64,000 nt of DNA from Adineta ricciae (lineage: Eukaryota; Rotifera; Eurotatoria; Adinetida; Adinetidae). Position 1 is the first letter of the stretch, and every line of letters starts with the position of its first letter. The notes beneath the pieces are model-generated. The model saw only the letters and a list, made by a program, of their open reading frames with translations, ran no database searches and was not told the origin of the DNA. This document shows, one piece after another, positions 22,879-32,031 of the stretch. The translations under genes were made by a program, and so were the position numbers. The stretch spans positions 209,566-273,565 of the forward strand of contig CAJNOJ010000137.1 of the NCBI GenBank assembly GCA_905250025.1, written 5' to 3'.

Positions 22879-24827
22879 ATGGCAGAAGATCGAAGAGACG
22901 ACAGTTTTTTGAAAATAAGTTCAAGCGATCTCAAGTTTGAAAGACTATTAGGAAGCGGTGGTTTTGGAGATGTTTACAGCGGAAGGTGGATCAGTCGATG
23001 TGAACAAGTTGCCATAAAAAAGCTTCGTATTGACGCTAGTTATATCACATTGAAGGAAAGAAATTTGTTTTTTGAAGAAATGACCATGATGCATCGTATC
23101 CGATTTCCATATGTCCTCAATGTGTTTGGTGTCTGCTTGGATCCAGGCTGTTTGGCAATTGTCGTCGAATATATGTCACTTGGGTCTTTATATGATGTGA
23201 TCCGCAATAAGGACTTGACCTGGCCCGATCGATGGTCAATTGCTAGTCAGATGACGAAAGGAGTGAATTATCTACATCAGTTCAGGCCGCATCCCATCAT
23301 TCATCGTGATATCAAATCGTTTAACTTTCTTATGGCTTTGGGTGTAAAGGAGAGCAACCATCGATTCCATGTCAAAGTGGGTGATTTTGGTCTATCTAGA
23401 TTTCGTCCAACGTCCGACTTACAACTGACAGCTGATGGGCAATTGGGAACGCTTCTATGGAAAGCTCCCGAGTTATTTGATGACCAATCGTCTCACACGA
23501 CGATCAGCGATGTGTATTCGTTAGGTGTGTGTTTCTGGGAATTAGTGAGTGGCCAACTCCCATACGAAGAACTCACATTAGAACGTTTCTTTCTGGAAGT
23601 GGTTTTGAAGGGAAAAGCACTAGAAATACCATCGAATGTACCAGATCATTTCGCGACTTTGATCATCAGTGCAACCAAGTACACTCCAGATGAAAGACCA
23701 ACCTGTCTTGAACTGTTGAGGTACATCGAAAACGATCTGAGACGTCAAGGTTTGTCCGATTCGAGGTAAGAAAATGATAGAATCAGCTTGATATTGATCT
23801 TTTTTTGCATGAAGTACTAGTGAGTCTGAATCTCGTGTGTCAAAATCGCTTGGCTTGTCAACTAGGGCAACGACATCCAGGTATGTCTGAATACTCAACT
23901 CTTTCATTCACATCTAGATGCATATCAATGCCTTTGCTCTTGTTTTACTTTCTTAGTGACCGTCGAACACCCAAGTCTACACTATCACCGACGAAAACAT
24001 ATTCAAATCGGAAACTTGAGGACACTATCAAACACACTGAAACATTTTCAGCAATTAAATTAGAAGATCAAGCATTTACAAATGACGATATGGTCATTAT
24101 TGGCACTGCATTAACGAAAAATCAAGCTTGTCAAGACCTGGCTCTTCGAAACAGTGATATTACCGCCATTGGTGTGACGTTTCTGAGCTTAGGCCTAGCC
24201 ACCAACCGTACATTGACATCGTTGGACTTGAGTGAAAATCCTCTTGAGTCGGTGGGTGTTTCGAATCTTGCTCGTACTCTTCATTTTAATTCAACACTGA
24301 CAACGCTTCGGTTAAATTCGACTAATATGGGCGATGATGGTCTAAAAGAACTCAGTAACATGTTTCTGATCAATCGCACACTGGAATTTCTGACGATATG
24401 CGACAATCACCTGACTTACGTCGGGGTGCGGGTTCTATGCGATGCACTGGAACACAACACGTCTCTCCGATGTATCGATATGAGCAAAAACAAAGTGGGC
24501 GATGGAGGAGCGGCTTCTATCGGGCGATTGTTACGCCGTAATAGTACACTCTCGAGAATCTCCATGAACGAAACGGAAATTGGTGACGATGGCTTGAGAT
24601 CAATATCCGATGCTCTTGAAAAGAATAATACTCTGCGACAGATAAGCCTCGCCAACAATTTAATCACAGATGGTAGTATCCAGATGATTATTGTCATAAT
24701 CGAGACAAATCGAAGTTTACGATCACTTGAATTACGGTCCAATAATTTATCTTCAAAGGGCAAATCCAAAATTCGCAAAACAGCTGCACAATCTAGATGC
24801 GATGTAGTGCTCTCTGAACGAGAATAA
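22879..24827 (+). CDS. Protein kinase-LRR protein, copy 2
   Basis: Exons 22879-23765, 23821-23880 and 23957-24827 (887, 60 and 871 nt, the same as copy 1), 605 aa. All kinase motifs are kept (GSGGFGDVY, VAIKK, HRDIKS, GDFG, APE) as are the LRRs. A longer reading from 22855 adds eight residues, but the ATG at 22879 is shared with copy 1. The 60-nt linker exon differs at several codons (for example LPTGAT to LSTRAT), a more variable part than the two domains. Expected to act like copy 1. Confidence 0.8.
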
Positions 24828-24897
24828 AAGCAAGAGACATAACGATAAAACATATTTTATTTCTGAGAAGAATCGTATTCAATAAATAAGATAAAAT

Positions 24898-25668
24898 CTA
24901 TGGTAATGCTTTTCCTGCTCGAATTGCTTTGCCAACTTCAGATTGAGTTTCATTCTTTAAATAACGTTGATAAATATCCGTCAGATGTTGATGATCTGAC
25001 GATGTTTTTATTACACTTGTTCGTTCGTTGATGAGTTTCTTGTATTCTAACCAGCGTCCACCAACGAGTTCATCTGTAAATCCTCGATGTTCTTCCAGAA
25101 TAAACATACGACAAATCCACGGAGCAATTGTAATATCCGTCAACGAAAATTGTTCACCTAAAAACCACGGACCTTTGACTTGTTCGAGATATTTTCGAAG
25201 AATTTCAACGAGTTCATTCAGAGCTTCTTTTTGCTTGTCTTCTTCTTGAGCTTGCATAATCCGATAGAATGCAGGTGTGAACTTTTTCGTTAGATAATCA
25301 ATCCACAGTCGACATCGTGCACGTTCGAAACTATCCTTTGGTAAAAGTGCTTTCGAATCAGGAAATTCATCTTCTAAAAATTCATTGAGAATTAACGATT
25401 CATATAATGCTTTTTCACGATAGACAATGGCTGGAACTAAACCAAGAGGATTAATGTCCAAAAATTCTTTTTCTTTCTTGTATGGATTCACTTCACGATA
25501 TTCGTATTCAAGTCCTTTTTCTTCCAAGGCCAACCATGTTCGTTGTACAAATGGACAAAACCATCCAGCGTAAAAGACGAGTTCTTGATTGTTCGAATGT
25601 GCTTTCACTGTCTTTTCTGCTTCACCAGATGCATGAGGATAGATATTTGCGTCGACTACTGACGTCAT
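24898..25668 (-). CDS. Omega-class glutathione S-transferase
   Basis: Single exon, 256 aa from the ATG at 25668 (an in-frame ATG at 25707 would add 13 residues). The thioredoxin-fold N-domain carries WFCPFVQR, where the cysteine replaces the Tyr/Ser of other GSTs, the hallmark of omega and related GSTs. NPLGLVPAIVY (cis-Pro) and YESLILNEFLEDEFP follow. The helical C-domain ends with LTDIYQRYLKNE. Such enzymes act as glutathione-dependent thiol transferases and dehydroascorbate reductases in the cytosol. Convergent with the kinase-LRR gene (70 bp between stops) and divergent from the GPCR at 25950. A 3' tip of a second copy is at 19422-19511. Confidence 0.9.
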   Translation of the reverse strand: MTSVVDANIYPHASGEAEKTVKAHSNNQELVFYAGWFCPFVQRTWLALEEKGLEYEYREVNPYKKEKEFLDINPLGLVPAIVYREKALYESLILNEFLEDEFPDSKALLPKDSFERARCRLWIDYLTKKFTPAFYRIMQAQEEDKQKEALNELVEILRKYLEQVKGPWFLGEQFSLTDITIAPWICRMFILEEHRGFTDELVGGRWLEYKKLINERTSVIKTSSDHQHLTDIYQRYLKNETQSEVGKAIRAGKALP

Positions 25669-25949
25669 TCTCGAGAGAAAAAACTGATCAGACTGCACGT
25701 GACACAATCGAATACGAAACGAAAAGATAAGGTTTTTTTTTCTTTTCCTCTCGTCGGATACGTTTGTTTCGTTGCCATTGGCTGAAAGTCATCACCCAGC
25801 AAAATCCAATAATTAAATACTTTGAGAAATACTTGAATTTTCTTGCAGAAGGAAACAAGCTGACAAGATGATTTCAATGAGTTCTTCACATAATAATTAT
25901 TCGAAAAGAATTCTTTTATATCAAAGTCATTTTCCATTAAAACAACAAA

Positions 25950-26876
25950 ATGAATCAAACGCAAGTCAATACAAATGTTATTGCCACGATCGAAGATTAC
26001 TATCTTGTAGCCTTACTTTCCAGTGTCTTTGGTGTATGCGGAATAATCATCAGTACATATATAATGATTTTAATTGATCGAGCTAAATCTCGTCTACGTA
26101 CTGTTCATCGTCTTCTGGTCAATAACACATGTTTTGCATCGATCTTCTACAGTGTCATTACGATGATCAATTATATCGTCTTTATTTTTGCACAATGGGA
26201 GACCAGTAACATTGGTTGTAAATGGCGAGCATATCTCGCTTACGTGGGCATTGCTGGCGTATTACATTCGTATATGATTCAAGCGATATCATGTATCTGT
26301 TCTTGTGTGTTTTCAACAACGCATCGATGGTTGACAACAACTAAAACGCATTATTGTCTTATTGCTGTTCAATGGTTGATCGTTCTCGTCATTACGTTGT
26401 CGACGCTGATAACAGATGATGTTCAATATCGTCCTCAGAAATTATGTTTCATTCCAATCAAAAAGACTTTACATGCTATCTGCGCTATATTTGCATATTA
26501 TATTATTCCATTGGCTACTACTATCGTTATCTATGTATTTATATTTTGTCGAATGAAGAAAACCATCAAGATAAACAGTACATATCAACGTGTTAAACGC
26601 GATCTCGAAGCTCTGCGAAATATCATTTTTCTCATTGGTATTTATATTACTAGTGGACTGCCAAGTATCATCTACTTTTTTTCACCATCCAAGTATCTTT
26701 ATTTAATCAATTTGGCCACTCAATCATTGGCGGTTACTCTTGCAACATCAGCGACTCTGTTATTAGATAGAGAAATTTGTCGATTGATCAGAACTAGTCT
26801 GTGTCGAACAACGCTTGTGGTTCCATTTGATAACGCGCATAGTATCAGCAAAGGTCAAGCAAATCGTCATGGATGA
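25950..26876 (+). CDS. Rhodopsin-like GPCR
   Basis: Single exon, 308 aa, seven hydrophobic segments (about residues 18-42, 54-78, 92-115, 134-155, 174-198, 224-243 and 251-270). N-terminal NQT is a possible N-glycosylation site. A TM3 cysteine (GCKWRAY) and an extracellular-loop-2 cysteine (KLCFIP) could form the usual disulfide; the DRY position is degenerate (CVFSTTHRW). Asn-rich TM1 and a basic tail fit class A. It belongs with the many small orphan GPCRs of bdelloids; ligand unknown. An upstream frame at 25868 is out of phase and is not the gene. Confidence 0.8.
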   Translation: MNQTQVNTNVIATIEDYYLVALLSSVFGVCGIIISTYIMILIDRAKSRLRTVHRLLVNNTCFASIFYSVITMINYIVFIFAQWETSNIGCKWRAYLAYVGIAGVLHSYMIQAISCICSCVFSTTHRWLTTTKTHYCLIAVQWLIVLVITLSTLITDDVQYRPQKLCFIPIKKTLHAICAIFAYYIIPLATTIVIYVFIFCRMKKTIKINSTYQRVKRDLEALRNIIFLIGIYITSGLPSIIYFFSPSKYLYLINLATQSLAVTLATSATLLLDREICRLIRTSLCRTTLVVPFDNAHSISKGQANRHG

Positions 26877-27026
26877 GCGAGACACTCGAATCCACAAATG
26901 AACATAATTGGTTTGCTATATAGAGTTTTTGTGAATAATCGATATGAACTCAACCGAGTTCTCCTGACTGACAGAATTAAACTATTTATTCAAATGTAAA
27001 AGTAAAACATTGAAAAAAAACTTCTA

Positions 27027-28064
27027 TCAGACGGTGTTCATTGCTTCTTTAATCATTGTTTCAATTAAATTTTCTAAAGATATTCCAGCAGTTTTGGACA
27101 TCAGGGATAATCCGCCACCATCACCGAATGAACAAAATAAACCAGCTTCTAGAAACCAAGCTTCTCCGTTAGGATCGATTCGAAATTCGAATAGGCTATA
27201 GTGCCGACAACCTAAAGCCCGATGGCATATCTTCGCCATTTCTTGAACTTGCTGAGTTACCGGATCATTGGTATTCGTAATCCAATGTTTTCCAACATCG
27301 TCGTCGGGATAACCAATAAATTCACCATCATCATCTAATTCGGGAAACTTAACAGCATAATCACGAATGGGCCGATCGTTAATATCTAAAAGATATTCTT
27401 CTAATGGTAAAGCAACGAGTTGGCCATCTTTTACAATAATGCAGCATCGAACTTCTCGACCGGGTTCAATAAATTTTTCTACTAAGACTTCATCTGCATG
27501 TTGAAACGCATGTTCAAGTGCAACACTACAATCTTTCATATTCCTAACTAACGATATACCCAAGGAATTATCAGCGCTTACGGGTTTGACAACGACTGGT
27601 GGTAGAATAGTTGGGACATCTCCACGACGAAGTAATTCACCAGCGGGAACTTTAACACCTGCTGCTGCAACAACTGCCTTGGTTCTACCTTTATGAGCTG
27701 TTAACGCCATGACATCTGGCGTATTTCCGATGTAAGGTATGCGAAGAAGATCGAACAATGCACGATAATACGTCACTCCAGGTATGCAATACATGTGTGG
27801 TATGACAAGATCGAAACCTTCTTTTTTGATATATTGTATAGCATCGACCAGACACATTGGTTTGGCGGCATCAATATCGTCTTGTTTGAGCGAAGAAACA
27901 AATCGCCAATAACTATCGGGTGTTACATATGCAATTTGAAAGTTTTTTATCGACGAAACATTGGCTGTATTTTCTAAACAACCTTCCGCATATCGATATG
28001 ATAGATCACAATAAAAATCGTTGTATGTAGAGCCAACTAGATGAAGAACACGAAGCGATGACAT
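27027..28064 (-). CDS. D-Ala-D-Ala-ligase-like ATP-grasp enzyme, bacterial type
   Basis: Intronless, 345 aa from the ATG at 28064 (open upstream to 28139). ATP-grasp features: HKGRTKAVVAAAGVKVP, PVVVKPVSADNSLGISLV (phosphate-binding loop), EVLVEKFIEPGREVRC and a C-terminal metal site FRIDPNGEAWFLEAG. Ddl ligases join two D-alanines for peptidoglycan; animals do not make it, and acquisition of a bacterial Ddl is documented in bdelloids (Gladyshev and colleagues, 2008). Oddity: the usual E-x-N metal pair followed by PGMT appears here as LEAGLFCSFG, so the metal-binding Asn is replaced by Gly and substrate use may have changed. It lies among animal genes in unbroken sequence, next to another ATP-grasp relic, so contamination is unlikely. 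Confidence 0.85.
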   Translation of the reverse strand: MSSLRVLHLVGSTYNDFYCDLSYRYAEGCLENTANVSSIKNFQIAYVTPDSYWRFVSSLKQDDIDAAKPMCLVDAIQYIKKEGFDLVIPHMYCIPGVTYYRALFDLLRIPYIGNTPDVMALTAHKGRTKAVVAAAGVKVPAGELLRRGDVPTILPPVVVKPVSADNSLGISLVRNMKDCSVALEHAFQHADEVLVEKFIEPGREVRCCIIVKDGQLVALPLEEYLLDINDRPIRDYAVKFPELDDDGEFIGYPDDDVGKHWITNTNDPVTQQVQEMAKICHRALGCRHYSLFEFRIDPNGEAWFLEAGLFCSFGDGGGLSLMSKTAGISLENLIETMIKEAMNTV

Positions 28065-28447
28065 AATCTTGTTTGAAAAAAAGAACACCAAACTTTTTAT
28101 CTTCATATTTCTGTATTTCTTATATAGGAAACCGAACAAAACAAAATAACGTTATTTAAAGATTAAGGAGTATAGGCTTAGTACGTACATTCTCGTATAC
28201 GTTCGGTTATATAATCGAGTGTGGTTTGGTGTATACCGTGTGATACTATTCGCTGTTATGTCATTCGTAGCAACGGGTTAAGCCGAGTGAGATCATTCAA
28301 TATTTCGTAAAGAAATCGTTTGCACTTGTTGATCTTTTTTTGTACTTTAAACGTATATTCATTCTTTGGCGAGCGTTCTTTTTATTTGTTTTTCTATTCA
28401 ATCACGTGTGTATCTCAAACAATCACCGAAAGACTTTTCCTTTTCAC

Positions 28448-29390
28448 ATGGCTTCTTTTCAAACATCCGGTCTCTATTCGAAAATTCATCACATAATCAA
28501 AACAATCGGCTTTTTGGTCTTATTTCTACTCGCATTTCCATTGACATTTACCATTACATGGATAACATTAATAATTCATTTTCTCACACGAAAACCACCA
28601 AGAATTAATGCAAACGCTAAATGTATTCTATTATGCAACGGAGGTAAAACCAAAACTTTACAATTAGTGCGCTCATTCCGTTGTTCTTACGGAATGCTAT
28701 CCATATGCCACAAATCGATATTCTCAATGTGTGTCGAATTTTTATCTAAGTGCCGATCCGAACAATGAATTGGAATACATTCAATCGATTGTCGACATCG
28801 TCAAACGAGAACATATTGATTTTTTTCGTTCCAGTATCTCATTCATCAAGGGAATGCCTTGATGCATTAGTTAAACAAACATTAATCTTATTGAAATGTC
28901 AGACGATCCACGGCGACCTTGAACAAGTACAAATGATGTGCGATAAATATTCATTTATTGTCTAAGCACGTACATTTGGATTAACTGTACCATAATCGTA
29001 CAGAATTACGGACCCAAAGCAGATTTTAATGTTTGATTTTACCCAAGACAAATGTCATTTCATTCCAAAACGCATTGAATACGATTGTGCTAATCGGACG
29101 AAGCTGATTAAACTTCCATGTGAAACACGAGCGCAAATAGAGAACTATGTGAACGAATTGACTATTAACGAACAAAATCCGATGCTCGTCCAACTTATTG
29201 GTTATATCACGAACTGCGGAATATTTCGAAAATACGAAGTTTTCAAGACCTAATCAAACAATGTCAAATATTCTTTTAGGGAAAAGAAGCTCTATATTTA
29301 ATTGATGATCCGCTGCCCTTTTTCCTTCACTATACCGTTCATCTACCAAGAGTGGTCATATATCATCTCATTCATATGATACCTTTTGAT
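28448..29390 (+). pseudogene. Decayed carbamoyl-phosphate-synthase-like ATP-grasp gene
   Basis: The ATG at 28448 opens a frame with a TM segment (about residues 18-45) and AKCILLCNGGKTKTLQLVRS, the nucleotide-binding start of a family of ATP-grasp proteins known from bdelloids and fungi. The frame then shifts: NRYSQCVSNFYL...ELEYIQSIVDIVKREHID continues one phase over, FVPVSHSSRECLDALVK in another, followed by DKYSFIV. TAA codons follow SFIV (about 28963) and VP (about 28990), then SYRITDPKQILMFDF and TKLIKLPCETRAQIENYVN. A further piece, GKEALYLIDDPLPFFLHY, is at about 29280. At least two frameshifts and two stops make it dead. It is divergently placed from the Ddl-like gene. Confidence 0.75.
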
Positions 29391-29770
29391 AGAATTGATT
29401 GTATAATCTTTCGTTCTGTTTTTGAAATAAAAACTGAATGTGTGAGCGACGACTCCATACTGAAATTGATTTCCTTGCTCTTTTTAAGACACCCTCATAT
29501 TTTTTGTGCGTGGATGACATCTATATTACATAATTCTTTCTTTCTCTTTTTTTGTTTTACATTGGTGATGTTTACGAACGAGTTAAGGCATTTGTCATTC
29601 TATCTCAAGTACAAAAGTTAAAGAAAAGTGTTGACGAACGAAAAACGAAGATCTGGAGCAAGTTGACATAAAGATCACAGATAAGAACGCTCAAACATTT
29701 CGTGCTATCAACAGTACCAGTATAGTATTTCAGGTGTCTTAGAACTGTTGCAAGGATTCGGCGACCTTCA
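29391..29770. other. Intergenic; no gene seen
   Basis: Separates the ATP-grasp pseudogene from the diguanylate cyclase. Pyrimidine-rich around 29530-29560; nothing coding recognised. Confidence 0.35.
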
Positions 29771-31030
29771 ATGCACAGTATGCGAAACTTCCAAAGAACT
29801 TCTCATATGTCAATAGAACAAAATATCGAACTACTTCAGATGCCGAAGAAACATGTCCGATTAACATTACGACAATTGCTTCAGCGTTATTATTCGATTG
29901 TAATTTGCATGCTCTTGCTTTTCGTAGAAACAACGATCTTATTGCTTTCTCTATCTGCTATACGCCGCTATGCAGAAACTAATATGGAATTGGTAGCGTC
30001 ACTGGTCAGCTATAACATCCGGGCGGCAGTACTCGCAGATGATCATCGGGCAATAAGAGAAGTACTGTCGATAATTGATCAACGGAGGCACGTTGCTGAA
30101 AGTCGAGTCTACGATGTGAAGTACAATCTGTTAGTCAGTTGGAAGTCCGAAATCATCGGGCAAACAAGTCAAGCACAAAAGATGATCGCCAAGTGGTTGT
30201 TTCTTAAGCCGATAACCGTACCTATTCTGCATAATCAGCATGAAATTGGTCATGTTTGGTTGAATGGCGATCTTAGAGAACTCACTCATTTCATTTTCTT
30301 GATGTTGCTTTGGTTTACTGGCAGCTTATTGATAATGATTTTTGGAGCATCCTACTTATCATGTCGCAAGTATTCAGATATTAGTATAAGCCATCGAATG
30401 CGCAAACAGCAGACCTTCTCTCAACAAAGGCTGTCATCAACCGTCGCCCAGTTGAACGAATTGTCTAAGAAGAACGAACGTTTGAAAAAGGAAAATAATT
30501 CACTGGCTTGGCTATTACAACACGATCAACTGACCGGATTGTTAAATCGTTCAACCTTTCAAAGTGAATTGACCACAGTTATTGAAAGTCTATCAGAATG
30601 CAAGTATGTTGGTGTATTATTTATTGATGCTGATCATTTCAAAGAGGTCAATGATAAGTACGGTCACGCAGCAGGCGACTATACTCTAATAACTGTTGCT
30701 CAACGTCTACGCAATGCATTACGTAAGGATGACTCAGCAGCGCGACTAGGTGGCGATGAGTTTGCAGTTCTGGTTATAAACATTGAAGCTGTGCACGAGG
30801 TCGAACGAATTGCACGCCGAATAGTAGACGCCATGAACGAGCCGATTGAGTTACCCGATGGTACACGTATCTGTCAGTCTGTGAGTATTGGTATTGTATT
30901 GTCCAAAGAAATGACCAATGCGCAGAAGCTCCTTGCTCAGGCAGATGCAGCCATGTATCACATCAAACGGCGTGGTGGTGGCTGGTACTGGATTTTCAAC
31001 GCAAAAGAGCCAGATTATGCGAACGATTGA
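29771..31030 (+). CDS. Membrane diguanylate cyclase (GGDEF), bacterial type
   Basis: Intronless, 419 aa. Two TM segments (about 42-63 and 173-195) bracket an external sensor-like domain (64-172, ETNMELVASLVSYNIRAAVL..., similar to CHASE8-type periplasmic sensors). A coiled coil (about 215-247) leads to a full GGDEF domain (246-410): HDQLTGLLNR, FIDADHFKEVNDKYGHAAGD, the active-site RLGGDEFAVLV (GGDEF at 327-331) and an inhibitory-site RxxD (R318-K-D-D321) five residues before it. GGDEF enzymes make cyclic di-GMP from two GTP, a bacterial second messenger; in eukaryotes it is known from Dictyostelium DgcA. All catalytic residues are present and no stop or shift is seen. Start uncertain: Met1, Met4, Met13 or Met24 (MPKKHVRL). 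Flanked without gaps by animal genes, so horizontal transfer is likely. Confidence 0.9.
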   Translation: MHSMRNFQRTSHMSIEQNIELLQMPKKHVRLTLRQLLQRYYSIVICMLLLFVETTILLLSLSAIRRYAETNMELVASLVSYNIRAAVLADDHRAIREVLSIIDQRRHVAESRVYDVKYNLLVSWKSEIIGQTSQAQKMIAKWLFLKPITVPILHNQHEIGHVWLNGDLRELTHFIFLMLLWFTGSLLIMIFGASYLSCRKYSDISISHRMRKQQTFSQQRLSSTVAQLNELSKKNERLKKENNSLAWLLQHDQLTGLLNRSTFQSELTTVIESLSECKYVGVLFIDADHFKEVNDKYGHAAGDYTLITVAQRLRNALRKDDSAARLGGDEFAVLVINIEAVHEVERIARRIVDAMNEPIELPDGTRICQSVSIGIVLSKEMTNAQKLLAQADAAMYHIKRRGGGWYWIFNAKEPDYAND

Positions 31031-31360
31031 TTTTGTTCATATACTAGGGCATGGTTAGAAATGCAAACATCATGTCATTTTCTGTTTTGTGTATGATTTG
31101 ATTATAACCGTTTTAAACAGCACACAACGAAACAATGAACAGATACGTATCGAGGAAATTAAATAATAAATTAAGTCCTTCGATGTCACATATACAGCTA
31201 TTGCCTGAATTTGTCTCAATACGGCGATGTTTTTACAAAATCTTTCACGTAGTATTTAACTCGATTTAGAATTAAAGTCAGTCTCTATTCACATAAAACT
31301 GCTGTTGTGGAAATCGATCAAATTCACGTGCTATACTAAAATGTCGATATATTTCAATAC
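31031..31360. other. Intergenic; no gene seen
   Basis: AT-rich, no features recognised apart from short aataaa-like strings (about 31166). Confidence 0.35.
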
Positions 31361-31362
31361 AG

Positions 31363-31447
31363 CAAGCGTTGAAGTCATATCCTAAAGCTTTTTTGTTACA
31401 AGATTTCATCGCTGAATCTCTATCAACATTTCTACTTATTGTATTTG
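31363..31447 (+). pseudogene. Lone aquaporin-like exon (relic)
   Basis: Between an acceptor-like caatacag (ends 31362) and a donor-like G|gtaaga (31448), a frame encodes QALKSYPKAFLLQDFIAESL followed by STFLLIVFG. This closely resembles the start of aquaglyceroporins, where the first membrane helix begins with F-x-AE-x-x-x-T-F-x-L. No further exons (no NPA motifs) were found before the ART at 32032. Probably a fragment left after deletion. Confidence 0.5.
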
Positions 31448-32031
31448 GTAAGAATTATACGAAATGGCTTTCGAAAATTCAAAGAATCAAAGAGGAGGCG
31501 AGAGTATGCACGTTCTTCACTAATTCACATCCTCCTTTCTTGTTTATGTATACAAAATCATTCACACTCAACATGTACGTCATACGAAAAACAGTTTTTT
31601 TAATATATTCATACTGAGTCATGCATCACTAGAGATTAAACTACACGAATGAAATGTTGCAGTTATGAATAACTTGTTAGATAAATATATTATATGTGAT
31701 GCACTCATATTCATCCGTACATACGAAATTCATTTCTTTTCTCTTCGATCGTATACTATGTATGAAGGTAATTTTCAGAGAAATTGATAAGGATTTCGAA
31801 TGAATATCATGACATCGCGAAAATATCTATTTATAGGGACGAAAAAGAAACGAATTGATGGGGAAAAAACTCAATTACCTCACAGTAAAAAATCAATATT
31901 CACACGTGTTTCTGTGCGTCCTTCATTTGCTTACTCATTCAACTAGAGATAAAACGACCGATTTTGTTTGACTTCTCGAGCTAGAAGATACGTGCATTAA
32001 TGCTAAGAGTTCCTTTCTCCTAGTTTTCAAG
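31448..32031. other. Intergenic; no gene seen
   Basis: No continuation of the aquaporin-like exon and no other gene recognised. Confidence 0.35.

Larger units (their letters stand above)
19513..24987. repeat. 5.4-kb duplicated block, copy 2
   Basis: Direct repeat of 14114-19511. The main structural difference is the spacer after the XDH stop: about 170 bp at 20266-20434 are unrelated to the corresponding 14866-14960 in copy 1, while both sides align. Confidence 0.9.

Noticed and set aside
24416-24853. 145-codon minus-strand frame over the LRRs
   Set aside because: Mirror of the LRR repeats; it also occurs in copy 1 (18938-19300), as expected for antisense of a conserved exon.
29771-31030. 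Diguanylate cyclase as bacterial contamination
   Set aside because: No N lies between 19513 and 33083, and both flanks are animal-type genes (GPCR, ART). Base composition looks like the surroundings. Long reads would still be decisive.
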